Below, piece by piece: positions 15,915 to 24,025 of a stretch of DNA of 30,049 nt. Where the stretch lies: NCBI GenBank assembly GCA_025464735.1, contig JAODMX010000148.1, positions 1 to 30,049 on the forward strand. Direction: 5' to 3'. The notes beneath the pieces are model-generated. The model searched no databases. It was given only the letters and a program-made list of their open reading frames with translations, and was not told where the DNA came from. The stretch comes from Frondihabitans sp. (lineage in GTDB: Bacteria; Actinomycetota; Actinomycetes; Actinomycetales; Microbacteriaceae). The translations under genes were made by a program, and so were the position numbers. The first letter of the stretch is position 1; each line of letters starts with the position of its first letter.

Positions 15915-16868
15915 GTGTCCGTCGGGCCCGTGCCGCAGGACCGACGGACCCTCGGGAGGTCGGGCATCACCGTCACGTCGCTTGCACTCGGAACAAGCGC
16001 CCTCGGCGGGATGCCCGGTCTCTACGGCTACGACGTCGACTCGGAACGCGCCATCGACACTGTCCGGCACGCCCTTGACAGCTCCATCCGATTCATGGAC
16101 ACCTCCAACGGGTACGCCGACAGCGAGACACGAATCGGATGTGCCCTCCGTCTCCACGGCGGCCTACCCAAGGACTACGTACTCGCCACCAAAGTCGACC
16201 CGGCACTCGGCAGCACCGACTTCTCCGGACGCCGAGTCCGGGAATCCTTTGAGGAGAGTCTCGGCAGGCTCGGCGTCGACCATCTGCAACTGCTCCACCT
16301 TCACGACCCGGAACGCGTCCCCTTCGAAGAAGCGATGGCCGCTGGCGGACCTGTCCAGGAACTGATCGCGCTGCGGGACGAAGGTCTGGTCGGTCACCTC
16401 GGTGTCGCCGGCGGGAACATCGAGGCCATGATGGCCTATGTCGAAACGGACGTGTTCGACGTGGTCCTGACTCATTCCCGGTACACCTTGCTCGACCGGT
16501 CAGCGGGACCGCTCCTGGATCTCGCACGCGAGCATCACCTGGGGACCCTGAACGCCGCTCCCTTCGCTGGTGGCCTCGTCGCTCGGGGCCCCGGAAAGCA
16601 GCCCGGATATGCCTACTCCGCTCAGGATTCGTTCATCAATCACACTGTTTCTCGGATGATCAGAGTGAGCGAACACTACGACGTTCCGCTCGCGGCCGCC
16701 GCGCTGCAGCTGTCCCTGCAGGAGGCTCGAATCGACTCGACAGTCGTCGGAGTGTCGACGCCGGCCCGCATCGACGAGACACTTCAGCTGATGTCGATCG
16801 AGATCCCTCAAGGCATGTGGAACGACCTGAACGACCTCTTGCCCCCCACTGACCGATGGCTCAACTGA
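15915..16868 (+). CDS. Aldo/keto reductase (D-threo-aldose 1-dehydrogenase-like)
   Basis: This 317-aa TIM-barrel oxidoreductase starts at GTG 15915, one nt after the dehydrogenase stop. The catalytic tetrad is visible: D62 and Y67 in MDTSNGYADSE, K93 in ATKVD, and a histidine in LLHLHDPE (H128 by position). The N-terminus RRTLGRSGITVTSLALGTSA is the standard AKR opening. VVGVSTPARIDETL near the C-terminus is the NADP-contacting region. The NGYADSE and LGVAGGNIEAM segments resemble the aldose-dehydrogenase/pyridoxal-dehydrogenase branch, which oxidises free sugars at C1. This would give the operon an entry or exit oxidation step. It is the last clear gene of the operon, and no terminator is obvious after it. 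Confidence 0.92.
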   Translation: MSVGPVPQDRRTLGRSGITVTSLALGTSALGGMPGLYGYDVDSERAIDTVRHALDSSIRFMDTSNGYADSETRIGCALRLHGGLPKDYVLATKVDPALGSTDFSGRRVRESFEESLGRLGVDHLQLLHLHDPERVPFEEAMAAGGPVQELIALRDEGLVGHLGVAGGNIEAMMAYVETDVFDVVLTHSRYTLLDRSAGPLLDLAREHHLGTLNAAPFAGGLVARGPGKQPGYAYSAQDSFINHTVSRMIRVSEHYDVPLAAAALQLSLQEARIDSTVVGVSTPARIDETLQLMSIEIPQGMWNDLNDLLPPTDRWLN

Positions 16869-17430
16869 CGTCCCTTCGCCCTGGAGGCGTCGCAAACGGA
16901 CAGGTTCACTCGACACGGGGTCGGTCCGACCGCAATTGATCCATACGGTCGATTTGCGCTACCTCATTGCCGCAACCGAGCGAACGACCTCACCATCACG
17001 GGCGGAACGGCACGACGGAGGCTCTTCGAGCATGGCCCTCTAGCGTGGACTCACTAGAAGCTCTCTTCGGAGCGCTGGTCCCAGCGATCCGACCATTCGG
17101 ATCAATGCAACCCGTTGCACCGCATGAGGGGAGTCCCTCGTCACGGTGACCGGGGACGCGACACATGCCATCGTCGGCAAGGCCGTGGATCAGTGGTTCG
17201 AGGTGTTGTCTGATGGACTTCGGTCGATGCAGAAAGCTGGCTTGATCCAAACCAGTCCGGGATATGTGATGAGCGCAAGCGCCACGTGCATGGCGGTGAA
17301 CACGGTGTCGGTGTTCGTCATCGCGGGTTTCCGGGAGGTTGTGGGACGTATTCGAGCCGTTCCCTCCTGCGCACAACCTAAGGGCCATGTCGGCATGTGA
17401 GTCCTTCCGACGTGCCAAGCGCGCTGAACG
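16869..17430. other. Stretch without a confident gene; possible TetR-like C-terminal remnant
   Basis: No family is clearly recognisable. The plus frame from about 17128 to 17400 gives a coherent peptide (GKAVDQWFEVLSDGLRSMQK, then AGLIQTSPGYVMSASATCMA) that resembles the helical C-terminal domain of TetR regulators. It lacks an HTH, and stops interrupt it upstream. I regard it as a possible pseudogene fragment. Confidence 0.25.
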
Positions 17431-17468
17431 GAGGGGAGAGATCAGCCTTAAAGCTGATCTTTCCCCTC
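17431..17468. terminator. 38-bp near-perfect palindrome, probable bidirectional terminator
   Basis: Arms of 16 nt (GAGGGGAG-AGATCAGC and GCTGATCT-TTCCCCTC) differ at one position, which could form a G-U pair in RNA, and flank a 6-nt loop CTTAAA. The hairpin overlaps the stop codon and last codons of the leftward oxidoreductase (17448-17468). It is the strongest hairpin in this part of the window and could stop transcripts from both sides, although U-runs are short. Confidence 0.7.
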
Positions 17469-18437
17469 CTCGACGACCCGATACAGAGCGTCGATCACAC
17501 TCATCGCGAGGACCTGTTGATCGCCCTCGGAGGGCAACGGCTCACCGCTCCCAAGGGCTGAAGCGACCGCGGCGAGCTGGTACTCGTAGCTGGTCTCGCC
17601 GGCAACGGTGAACACCCGCGCGGGTTCGCCGGCGATCCGGAGATCGACCGAGTGACCCCCGTGTGGTGCTATGAGGTTCTCGACCCGGACCGATCCTCGG
17701 TCGCCTCGAATCGCCACCCGGTTGCCCGGTCTGATGGCAGAGCCCGGCGCCATGGCAACCTCGATCGTGGCCAGCACGCCTCCGGGAAAGGAAAGTTCCG
17801 CCTCGAATCGGGAGTCCGCACCGAGCGGATTCCGCGCCGAACGCGCCCATTCGACCTCGGGTTCCTCGCCGACGAGGGCTCGTGTCCAGTCGACGGCGTA
17901 GCACCCCGCATGACGTAGGGCGCCGCCGCCGACGGTGGGGTCATGCAGAACCGACGCGGGGTCGAAGGCTCGCACGTCACTGATTTCGCTGGCGATCGAC
18001 CGGATGGTGCCGAGCGTGCCCTCGTCGAGCAGTCGCAGTAGGGAGAGGAACAGTGGGTGATGGCGGTAGTGGAAAGCCTCGATGGCCCGTTTTCCTGTGC
18101 GCTGTGCGGCCTCGACGAGTCGGGCGGCCTCGGCCGCGTTCATGGCGATCGGTTTTTCGCACAGGACGTGCTTGCCAGCCTCGAGGGCAGCGATCGACAG
18201 CGGAACGTGATCGCGCACAGCCAGCGCGTTGTAGACCAAGTCGACCTCCGGATCGGCGATCAAGGCCTCGTAGCTGTCGTAGGCCCTCGGGATTCCGTGA
18301 CGCACGGCGAAGTCGGCGGCGGCACCCGCACGCGCGGCGGCGATGGCCACGACTTCGATCCCGTCGAGCCGCGACGCCGGCCGGACGATTGCGCTCGGGG
18401 CGATCTGCGCGGCCCCGATGATCCCGATCCGAAGCAC
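17448..18437 (-). CDS. Gfo/Idh/MocA-family NAD(P)-dependent oxidoreductase
   Basis: This 329-aa protein starts with GTG at 18437 and has a Rossmann fold at the N-terminus (LRIGIIGAAQIAPSAIV). The family hallmark EKP is present in GKHVLCEKPIAMNAAEA (residues ~87-103). The second domain holds IEAFHYRHHPLF, the substrate-binding segment ALRHAGCYAVDWTRALVG with the expected His, and β-sheet motifs such as GGVLATIEVAM. It resembles the sugar (xylose) dehydrogenase/dihydrodiol dehydrogenase branch, which oxidises sugars or reduces carbonyls. The upstream ribosome site is weak. It faces the sugar operon on the opposite strand, so it may belong to the same metabolism with separate control. Its 3' end lies in a strong hairpin. 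Confidence 0.92.
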   Translation of the reverse strand: MLRIGIIGAAQIAPSAIVRPASRLDGIEVVAIAAARAGAAADFAVRHGIPRAYDSYEALIADPEVDLVYNALAVRDHVPLSIAALEAGKHVLCEKPIAMNAAEAARLVEAAQRTGKRAIEAFHYRHHPLFLSLLRLLDEGTLGTIRSIASEISDVRAFDPASVLHDPTVGGGALRHAGCYAVDWTRALVGEEPEVEWARSARNPLGADSRFEAELSFPGGVLATIEVAMAPGSAIRPGNRVAIRGDRGSVRVENLIAPHGGHSVDLRIAGEPARVFTVAGETSYEYQLAAVASALGSGEPLPSEGDQQVLAMSVIDALYRVVEEGKDQL

Positions 18438-18447
18438 GACGATTCCG

Positions 18448-18746
18448 CTACGACGTGGTTCGTGTCTGGCCGTCGGCGACCCGGTTTCGCGTGGCGAGCA
18501 TCTCGAGCCGTTCAGTCACGGCGAGCTTGTTGGCGAGGCGGTTCAAGCCCGCCCCGGAGCTGGCGTATTCGTCGTGGACGTACCCATTGAAGCCGACGAC
18601 GGCGTCCTGGTTCACCAACTCGCGGCCGGTGCTTCGGAGAAGGAGACAAAGCCGACCACTGTCGCTCCAGCTGTAGCAGCCCCAAGAAACGGGCGGCGGG
18701 AGATCCCCGAGCTTCTACCGACAGGGTCCGTTGATGATCCGCTCAT
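18448..18746 (-). pseudogene. Remnant of a Tat-exported protein (frameshifted)
   Basis: From ATG 18746 the minus strand encodes a twin-arginine signal: SRRPFLGAATAGATVVGF, with a hydrophobic core and an alanine-rich cleavage region. It then meets TGA at 18612-18614. In a neighbouring frame a coherent peptide continues (LVNQDAVVGFNGYVHDEYAS, then SGAGLNRLANKLAVTERLEM) to TAG at 18448-18450. The total is under 100 codons, far shorter than a usual Tat substrate, so this looks like an internally deleted, frameshifted gene. I do not recognise the protein. It sits 10 nt upstream of the Gfo/Idh gene in the same orientation and may once have been co-transcribed with it. Confidence 0.5.
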
Positions 18747-18815
18747 TTCGTCACGTCCTCGCGTCGTCGTTGGTCAAGATCTGGCTGGTATCGATAACAG
18801 TAATACGCAAGGGCG

Positions 18816-18995
18816 TCATTGCAAGTGCTTGTCAAAAAACTCGTTCGCACGCCGGATTGGCGGCCTGGAATACTCAGCAGGGTCGATTGACATCGCGCAG
18901 GATCTCGCGGCCATCCAGGCCGAACACCTCCGCGCTTCCCGCGGTTCGAATCATCGGTAGCTGGGTCGGCTTCGCCTTCCAGAATGACCCACCAG
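18816..18995 (-). pseudogene. C-terminal remnant, possibly of an alpha/beta-hydrolase-type enzyme
   Basis: The minus strand gives MIRTAGSAEVFGLDGREILR followed by DVNRP. After a frame change it gives DPAEYSRPPIRRANEFFDKH and ends LQ with TGA (18816-18818). An ending of the NEFFDKHL type is common in secreted esterases and peptidases, but I cannot name a family with confidence. No start or catalytic motif is present. Confidence 0.35.
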
Positions 18996-19274
18996 GCCTG
19001 CAGGAGCTCTGATCCTCCCTGTCCCACAGTCCGAAGCTGCGGATGTCACGCCGAACCAGTTATGCAAGATTCGGACGTCTCCCAACCAGGTGAGGTGGGC
19101 GACTGGTAGGCGGGTTCGCCGACTCGGCGGAGTTCGCGAGCCAACCGACTCGCAGCCCATGATCTGCCCTCGCGGCGTGAAGGTTGGTGGGCGACGATGG
19201 GTGCGAACGTCTGCTCGGCGCGTCTGCCATGTCGCCGCCATTGACGAGTCGACGACTGCGTGATCCACTGAGTC
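18996..19274. other. Stretch without a recognisable gene
   Basis: Only short overlapping frames occur, without family motifs or ribosome binding sites. I see no clear promoter for the gene at 19275, whose upstream ribosome site is also weak. Confidence 0.5.
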
Positions 19275-19868
19275 ATGAGTAGTTCTGTCACCTGCCACCT
19301 ATCGATGTCGCTCGATGGTTTCGTTGGCGGTCCCGACCAATCCTTGGAGAATCCGCTAGGGGTCGGCGGGATGCAGCTACTGAATTGGCAGGCAAGCAGT
19401 GACGACGCAGATGTTGCCGCCAGGGACGAATTGTTCGGCCCGATGGGGGCCTTTGTGATGGGTCGCAACATGTTCGGCCCGCTTCGAGGTCCGTGGTCTG
19501 GGGACTGGCGAGGGTGGTGGGGGGATGACCCGCCCTACCACGCCCCTGTATTCGTCCTCACCCATCATGAGCATGCACCGATTCGGATGGCCGGTCATAC
19601 AACATTCTTTTTCGTCACCGACGGTTTCGACGCCGCTCTTGAGCGTGCCAAGGGAGAGGCGGATGGCAAAGATGTCCGGATCGCTGGGGGCGCGTCCATC
19701 GTGCGGCAGGCACTAGCCGCCGGTGCAATCGATGAGATATACCTCGATATCATTCCGGTCTCGCTGGGGAGCGGTGAGACCATCTTCAAGGGACCGCAAG
19801 CAGAGTTTGTTCAACTGCAGGTGTCTCACTCGACCGCCTATACCCACATTCGCTATGGGGTGCGTTGA
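19275..19868 (+). CDS. Dihydrofolate reductase/RibD C-terminal-like protein
   Basis: This 197-aa protein has the RibD_C/DHFR-like fold signature. CHLSMSLDGFVGGPDQSLEN is at the N-terminus, AFVMGRNMFGP after about 60 residues, then PVFVLTHHEHAPI, FVTDGFDAALERAK, DVRIAGGASIVRQALAAGAI and DEIYLDIIPVSLGSG. These match the small dihydrofolate reductase family proteins common in actinobacteria, which bind NADPH but whose substrate is usually unknown. ATG 19275 is the only start that keeps the conserved N-terminus; its ribosome site is poor. It stands alone between gene remnants, with no operon partner. Confidence 0.9.
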   Translation: MSSSVTCHLSMSLDGFVGGPDQSLENPLGVGGMQLLNWQASSDDADVAARDELFGPMGAFVMGRNMFGPLRGPWSGDWRGWWGDDPPYHAPVFVLTHHEHAPIRMAGHTTFFFVTDGFDAALERAKGEADGKDVRIAGGASIVRQALAAGAIDEIYLDIIPVSLGSGETIFKGPQAEFVQLQVSHSTAYTHIRYGVR

Positions 19869-19904
19869 GCCGGCCTCACGTACTGCAGGTCAGTGGGTAT
19901 CGGT

Positions 19905-20205
19905 TCATGCGGACCCCGGCGAGGCGAAGAGGTGGCTGGCCCCGATCCGGGCGATCCCGATCTCCAGTGCGGCCCGGAGATCCGGCGCCTCGTTCTTGAC
20001 GAGGGTCTCGACCGGGATGCCGGGGACGGTTGCGAGGCTCCGCAGAGAGAAATGCGCCGTTCGCGCTTGCCGTTCTCGACGAGGCACAGTGCGCCGATCG
20101 AGGCGCCGGTCGGCTGGGCCATTTCGGACGGTGTCAATCGGCCGGCGACGCGGAAGTTGCGGATCCGGTGGCCGAGGGTGGCTGTACCAGCATGATGGTG
20201 ACGGT
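19905..20205 (-). pseudogene. XRE-family HTH regulator remnant (ScfR-like), frameshifted and truncated
   Basis: The minus strand reads ATLGHRIRNFRVAGRLTPSE, then MAQPTGASIGALCLVENGKR, ERRISL. After a one-base frame change near 20040 it reads RSLATVPGIPVETLVKNEAP, DLRAALEIGIARI and ends at TGA 19905-19907. This is the helix-turn-helix plus linker of the short-chain fatty-acid-type XRE regulators, which are normally several times longer. No start codon is visible in the first frame, so both ends and the frame are damaged. Confidence 0.7.
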
Positions 20206-20320
20206 TTGACGATAGCGAAAAGATCGCTGTTCTTTACAGGCGTGGACCGCAATGAACGGGAACTTTTTCACTCAGGCTGACGTTGGGCGCCTGAAGCGTT
20301 CCCGACCAAAGGAGATCGAG

Positions 20321-20569
20321 ATGAACATGAGTCTCAATGGACCGTACTGGGCTGATGAGAACGCCGTTCTTGGATCGCCCCGCGTCCGCCTCGATGCCTG
20401 TGTGGAGCAGGTCGCCCGCCTCACCGGGCCGGCACGATTCGTCTGGTGGGACAACGAGTCCGGTTACGCCCGCCAGGTCGTCCGGGTGCTGCAGGACGTT
20501 GCCGGTGGTCGATCGATGTCGCTGTCCGCGCCGCTGAACAACGTCGGTGCTCTCGGGCACGAAGCCTGA
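20321..20569 (+). pseudogene. Small ORF carrying a GAPDH C-terminal motif, probable remnant
   Basis: An 82-codon frame opens at ATG 20321 behind a good AAAGGAG site. Residues ~43-62 read FVWWDNESGYARQVVRVLQD, which matches the end of glyceraldehyde-3-phosphate dehydrogenase (consensus like WYDNEWGYS-x-x-VV). The Rossmann half and catalytic cysteine region are absent, so this cannot be an active enzyme. The first ~40 residues are not recognisable. It may be a deletion fusion that kept a start and ribosome site. It ends 27 nt before pyruvate carboxylase. Confidence 0.5.
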
Positions 20570-20596
20570 CCCTCCAACTCGAACGAAGGAGTTCCC

Positions 20597-23500
20597 GTGT
20601 TTTCGAAGATCCTCGTCGCCAACCGCGGCGAAATTGCCATCCGTGCCTTCCGTGCCGCCTACGAGCTCGGCGCGAAGACCGTCGCCATCTACCCCTGGGA
20701 GGACCGCAACTCGCTGCACCGTATGAAAGCGGACGAGGCCTACCTGATCGGCGATCGGGGCCACCCCGTCCGCGCGTACCTCGACGTCGACGAGATCGTC
20801 CGTGTGGCCGTCGAGTCCGGTGCCGATGCGATCTACCCCGGGTACGGCTTCCTCTCGGAGAATCCCCACCTCGCGGCCGCGGCCGCAGCCGCGGGCATCG
20901 TCTTCATCGGACCGGGCTCGCCCGTGCTCGAGATGGCCGGGAACAAGGTGACGGCTAAGGAGCATGCCCGAGCGGCCGGGGTCCCCGTCCTCGCATCGTC
21001 GCCGCCCTCACGTGACGTCGACGAACTCCTCGCAGCGGCCGACGCGGTCGGGTTCCCCATCTTCGCCAAGGCAGTCGCCGGCGGCGGTGGGCGAGGAATG
21101 CGGCGTGTCGAGAAGACTGACGACCTTCGCCCCGCCCTCGAAGAAGCGATGCGCGAGGCGGAGATCGCATTCGGCGATCCGACGATGTTCCTCGAGCAGG
21201 CGGTGCTCCGGCCCCGGCATATCGAGGTCCAGATCCTCGCCGACGCAGACGGCTCGACCATGCACCTGTTCGAGCGCGACTGTTCCGTGCAGCGCCGCCA
21301 CCAGAAGGTTGTCGAGATCGCCCCGGCGCCGCATCTCGACGACAGCATTCGCGAGGCCCTGCATCGGGACGCCATCGCGTTCGCCCGGTCCATCGGGTAC
21401 GTCAACGCCGGAACGGTCGAGTTTCTCGTGGATACCCTCGGCCCACGGGCCGGCCAGCACGTGTTCATTGAGATGAATCCGCGCATCCAAGTCGAGCACA
21501 CCGTTACCGAGGAGGTAACCGACGTCGACCTGGTCCAGGCGCAGATGCGCATCGCAGCGGGGGAGAGCCTGGCCGACATCGGTCTGGCCCAAGACACCCT
21601 GCGACTGCGCGGCTTCGCCCTCCAATGCAGGATCACGACAGAGGACCCGAGCACCGGCTTCCGACCCGACACTGGCAAGATCAGCACCTACCGCTCGCCG
21701 GGAGGCGCTGGCATCCGCATCGACGGCGGCACCGTCGCGGCCGGTGCCCAGATCAGCCCGCACTTCGACTCGATGCTCGCCAAGCTCACCTGCCGCGGGG
21801 GGTCGTTCGAGTCGGCGGTCGCACGCGCCCGGCGCGCCCTGGCCGAGTTCCGGATCCGCGGAGTCTCCACGAATATCCCGTTCCTCCAGGGCGTCATCGA
21901 AGACCCCGACTTCATCCGTGGCGACATCTCTACGTCCTTCATCGAGGAACGTCCTCACCTGCTTGACGGTCACCGATCGAAGGACCGCGGCACCAAGATC
22001 CTGCGATGGATCGCCGAGACGACCGTCAATCAGCCCAACGGCCCCTCGCCGATCAGCATCGACCCCGTCACAAAGCTCCCGGGGCTCGTGAGCCCGGCGC
22101 CGCTGCCCCGAGGCTCCCGCGACCTGCTGCTCGAGCGCGGCCCCGAGGGGTTCGCCCGGAACCTGCGGCACCGGCGTGAACTCGCCGTCACCGACACGAC
22201 GTTCCGCGACGCGCACCAGTCGCTCCTGGCCACCCGAGTCCGCACCGTCGACCTCGTCACCGCGGCCCCGTACGTCGCCGCCACGATGCCCGAGCTCCTC
22301 TCGGTCGAGGCCTGGGGCGGCGCCACCTACGACGTGGCCCTGCGCTTCCTAGGCGAAGACCCCTGGCATCGCCTCGCTGCTCTGCGGGAAGCCATGCCCG
22401 GCACGGCGATCCAGATGCTCCTGCGCGGCCGGAACACCGTCGGATACACACCGTACCCGACGCGTGTCACCGACGCCTTCGTCCAGGAGGCGGCGTCGAC
22501 CGGTGTCGATATTTTCCGGATCTTCGACGCTTTGAACGACGTGTCGCAGATGCGACCCGCTATCGATGCCGTCCTAGCGACCGGAACTACCGTCGCTGAG
22601 GTCGCGCTCTGCTACACGGGCAATCTGCTCAGCCCGAAGGAAGATCTCTACACGCTCGACTACTACCTGAGGCTCGCCGACGAAATCGTCCGGACCGGTG
22701 CGCACGTCCTTGCGATCAAGGACATGGCGGGTCTTCTCCGTCCGCAGGCCGCCTCCGTCCTCGTCACCGCGCTGCGCGACCGGTTCGACCTGCCCGTCCA
22801 CCTGCACACTCACGACACGGTCGGTGGTCAACTGGCCACTCTGCTCGCGGCCAGCCAGGCCGGGGTCGACGCCGTCGATGTCGCCAGCGCACCTCTGTCC
22901 GGGACGACCAGCCAGGTCTCAGCGTCGGCGCTCGTCGCCGCCCTGGAAGACACCGAGCGTGACACAGGGTTGTCGTTCGCCGCCGTCGTGGCCCTTGAGC
23001 CGTATTGGGAGGCGGTCCGGCACCTGTACCAACCGTTCGAGTCGGGTCTGAGGTCACCGACGGGCCGTGTCTACGACCACGAGATCCCGGGCGGGCAGCT
23101 CTCCAACCTTCGCCAGCAGGCGATCGCTCTCGGGCTCGAGAACGACTTCGAATTGATCGAAGACATGTATGCGGCGGCGGATCGGATCCTGGGGCGCTTG
23201 CCGAAGGTGACCCCCTCGTCAAAGGTCGTCGGCGATCTCGCCCTCCACCTCACAGCCGTGGGGGCGGACCCGGCAGACTTCGCGGTGAACCCGGGTGCCT
23301 ACGACATCCCTGACTCGGTCGTGCGATTCATGGCCGGCGAACTCGGCGACCTTCCAGGCGGCTGGCCGGAGCCGTTCCGCACGAAGGTACTGGCCGGGCG
23401 GACCGTCGACCTATCCGTCGAGAAACTCAGCCCCGACGACGACGCAGCCCTCGACTCGGCCGGCCCCGTTCGCCGCGAGACGCTCAACCGTCTGCTGTTC

Positions 23501-24025
23501 CCCGGGCCGGCGGCTCAGCACCGCGCGAGGCTCGCGGAGTACGGAGACCTGTCGATGGTGAACACTCGCGACTACCTCTACGGCCTCCGGGCGGGCGAGG
23601 AGTCCCAGGTGCACATCGCCCCGGGCGTCGACATCCTGATCGGACTCGAAGCCATCGGCGACCCCGACGAGAAGGGCATGCGCTCGGTCATGGCGACCAT
23701 GAACGGGCAGCTTCGCCCGGTGGTCGTGCGTGACTTCTCGGTCGGCGTCGACGTCAAACCCGTCGAGAAAGCCGACGCCGCGTCACCCGGCCACGTCGGA
23801 GCACCCTTCTCGGGAGTCGTGACCCTCAGGATCACGGCGGGTGACCACGTCGAGGTCGGCCAGACGGTCGCCACTATCGAAGCCATGAAGATGGAGGCCT
23901 CGATCACATCCCCGGTCGCCGGCACGGTCTCCCGAGCGCTCATCGACGGATCCGCGGCGGTCGAAGCAGGCGACCTTCTCGTCGACATCCTGATCCTCCG
24001 ACCCACGAAAGGTGTCTCCGCATGA
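20597..24025 (+). CDS. pyc: Pyruvate carboxylase
   Basis: This 1142-aa single-chain enzyme carboxylates pyruvate to oxaloacetate with ATP and biotin, the anaplerotic step. It starts with GTG 20597; AAGGAG (20586-20591) lies 5 nt upstream. Domains in order: biotin carboxylase (KILVANRGEIAIRAFRAA at the start, IYPGYGFLSEN, AVAGGGGRGMRRV, FIEMNPRIQVEHTVTEEVT); carboxyltransferase from about residue 530 (TDTTFRDAHQSLLATRVRTV, IFRIFDALNDV, AIKDMAGLLRPQAA with the metal/catalytic lysine, HLHTHDTVGG); and a C-terminal biotin carrier domain with EAMKMEAS, where Lys1098 is biotinylated. The length is normal and no key residue appears missing. It overlaps bioY by ATGA. Confidence 0.97.
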   Translation: MFSKILVANRGEIAIRAFRAAYELGAKTVAIYPWEDRNSLHRMKADEAYLIGDRGHPVRAYLDVDEIVRVAVESGADAIYPGYGFLSENPHLAAAAAAAGIVFIGPGSPVLEMAGNKVTAKEHARAAGVPVLASSPPSRDVDELLAAADAVGFPIFAKAVAGGGGRGMRRVEKTDDLRPALEEAMREAEIAFGDPTMFLEQAVLRPRHIEVQILADADGSTMHLFERDCSVQRRHQKVVEIAPAPHLDDSIREALHRDAIAFARSIGYVNAGTVEFLVDTLGPRAGQHVFIEMNPRIQVEHTVTEEVTDVDLVQAQMRIAAGESLADIGLAQDTLRLRGFALQCRITTEDPSTGFRPDTGKISTYRSPGGAGIRIDGGTVAAGAQISPHFDSMLAKLTCRGGSFESAVARARRALAEFRIRGVSTNIPFLQGVIEDPDFIRGDISTSFIEERPHLLDGHRSKDRGTKILRWIAETTVNQPNGPSPISIDPVTKLPGLVSPAPLPRGSRDLLLERGPEGFARNLRHRRELAVTDTTFRDAHQSLLATRVRTVDLVTAAPYVAATMPELLSVEAWGGATYDVALRFLGEDPWHRLAALREAMPGTAIQMLLRGRNTVGYTPYPTRVTDAFVQEAASTGVDIFRIFDALNDVSQMRPAIDAVLATGTTVAEVALCYTGNLLSPKEDLYTLDYYLRLADEIVRTGAHVLAIKDMAGLLRPQAASVLVTALRDRFDLPVHLHTHDTVGGQLATLLAASQAGVDAVDVASAPLSGTTSQVSASALVAALEDTERDTGLSFAAVVALEPYWEAVRHLYQPFESGLRSPTGRVYDHEIPGGQLSNLRQQAIALGLENDFELIEDMYAAADRILGRLPKVTPSSKVVGDLALHLTAVGADPADFAVNPGAYDIPDSVVRFMAGELGDLPGGWPEPFRTKVLAGRTVDLSVEKLSPDDDAALDSAGPVRRETLNRLLFPGPAAQHRARLAEYGDLSMVNTRDYLYGLRAGEESQVHIAPGVDILIGLEAIGDPDEKGMRSVMATMNGQLRPVVVRDFSVGVDVKPVEKADAASPGHVGAPFSGVVTLRITAGDHVEVGQTVATIEAMKMEASITSPVAGTVSRALIDGSAAVEAGDLLVDILILRPTKGVSA

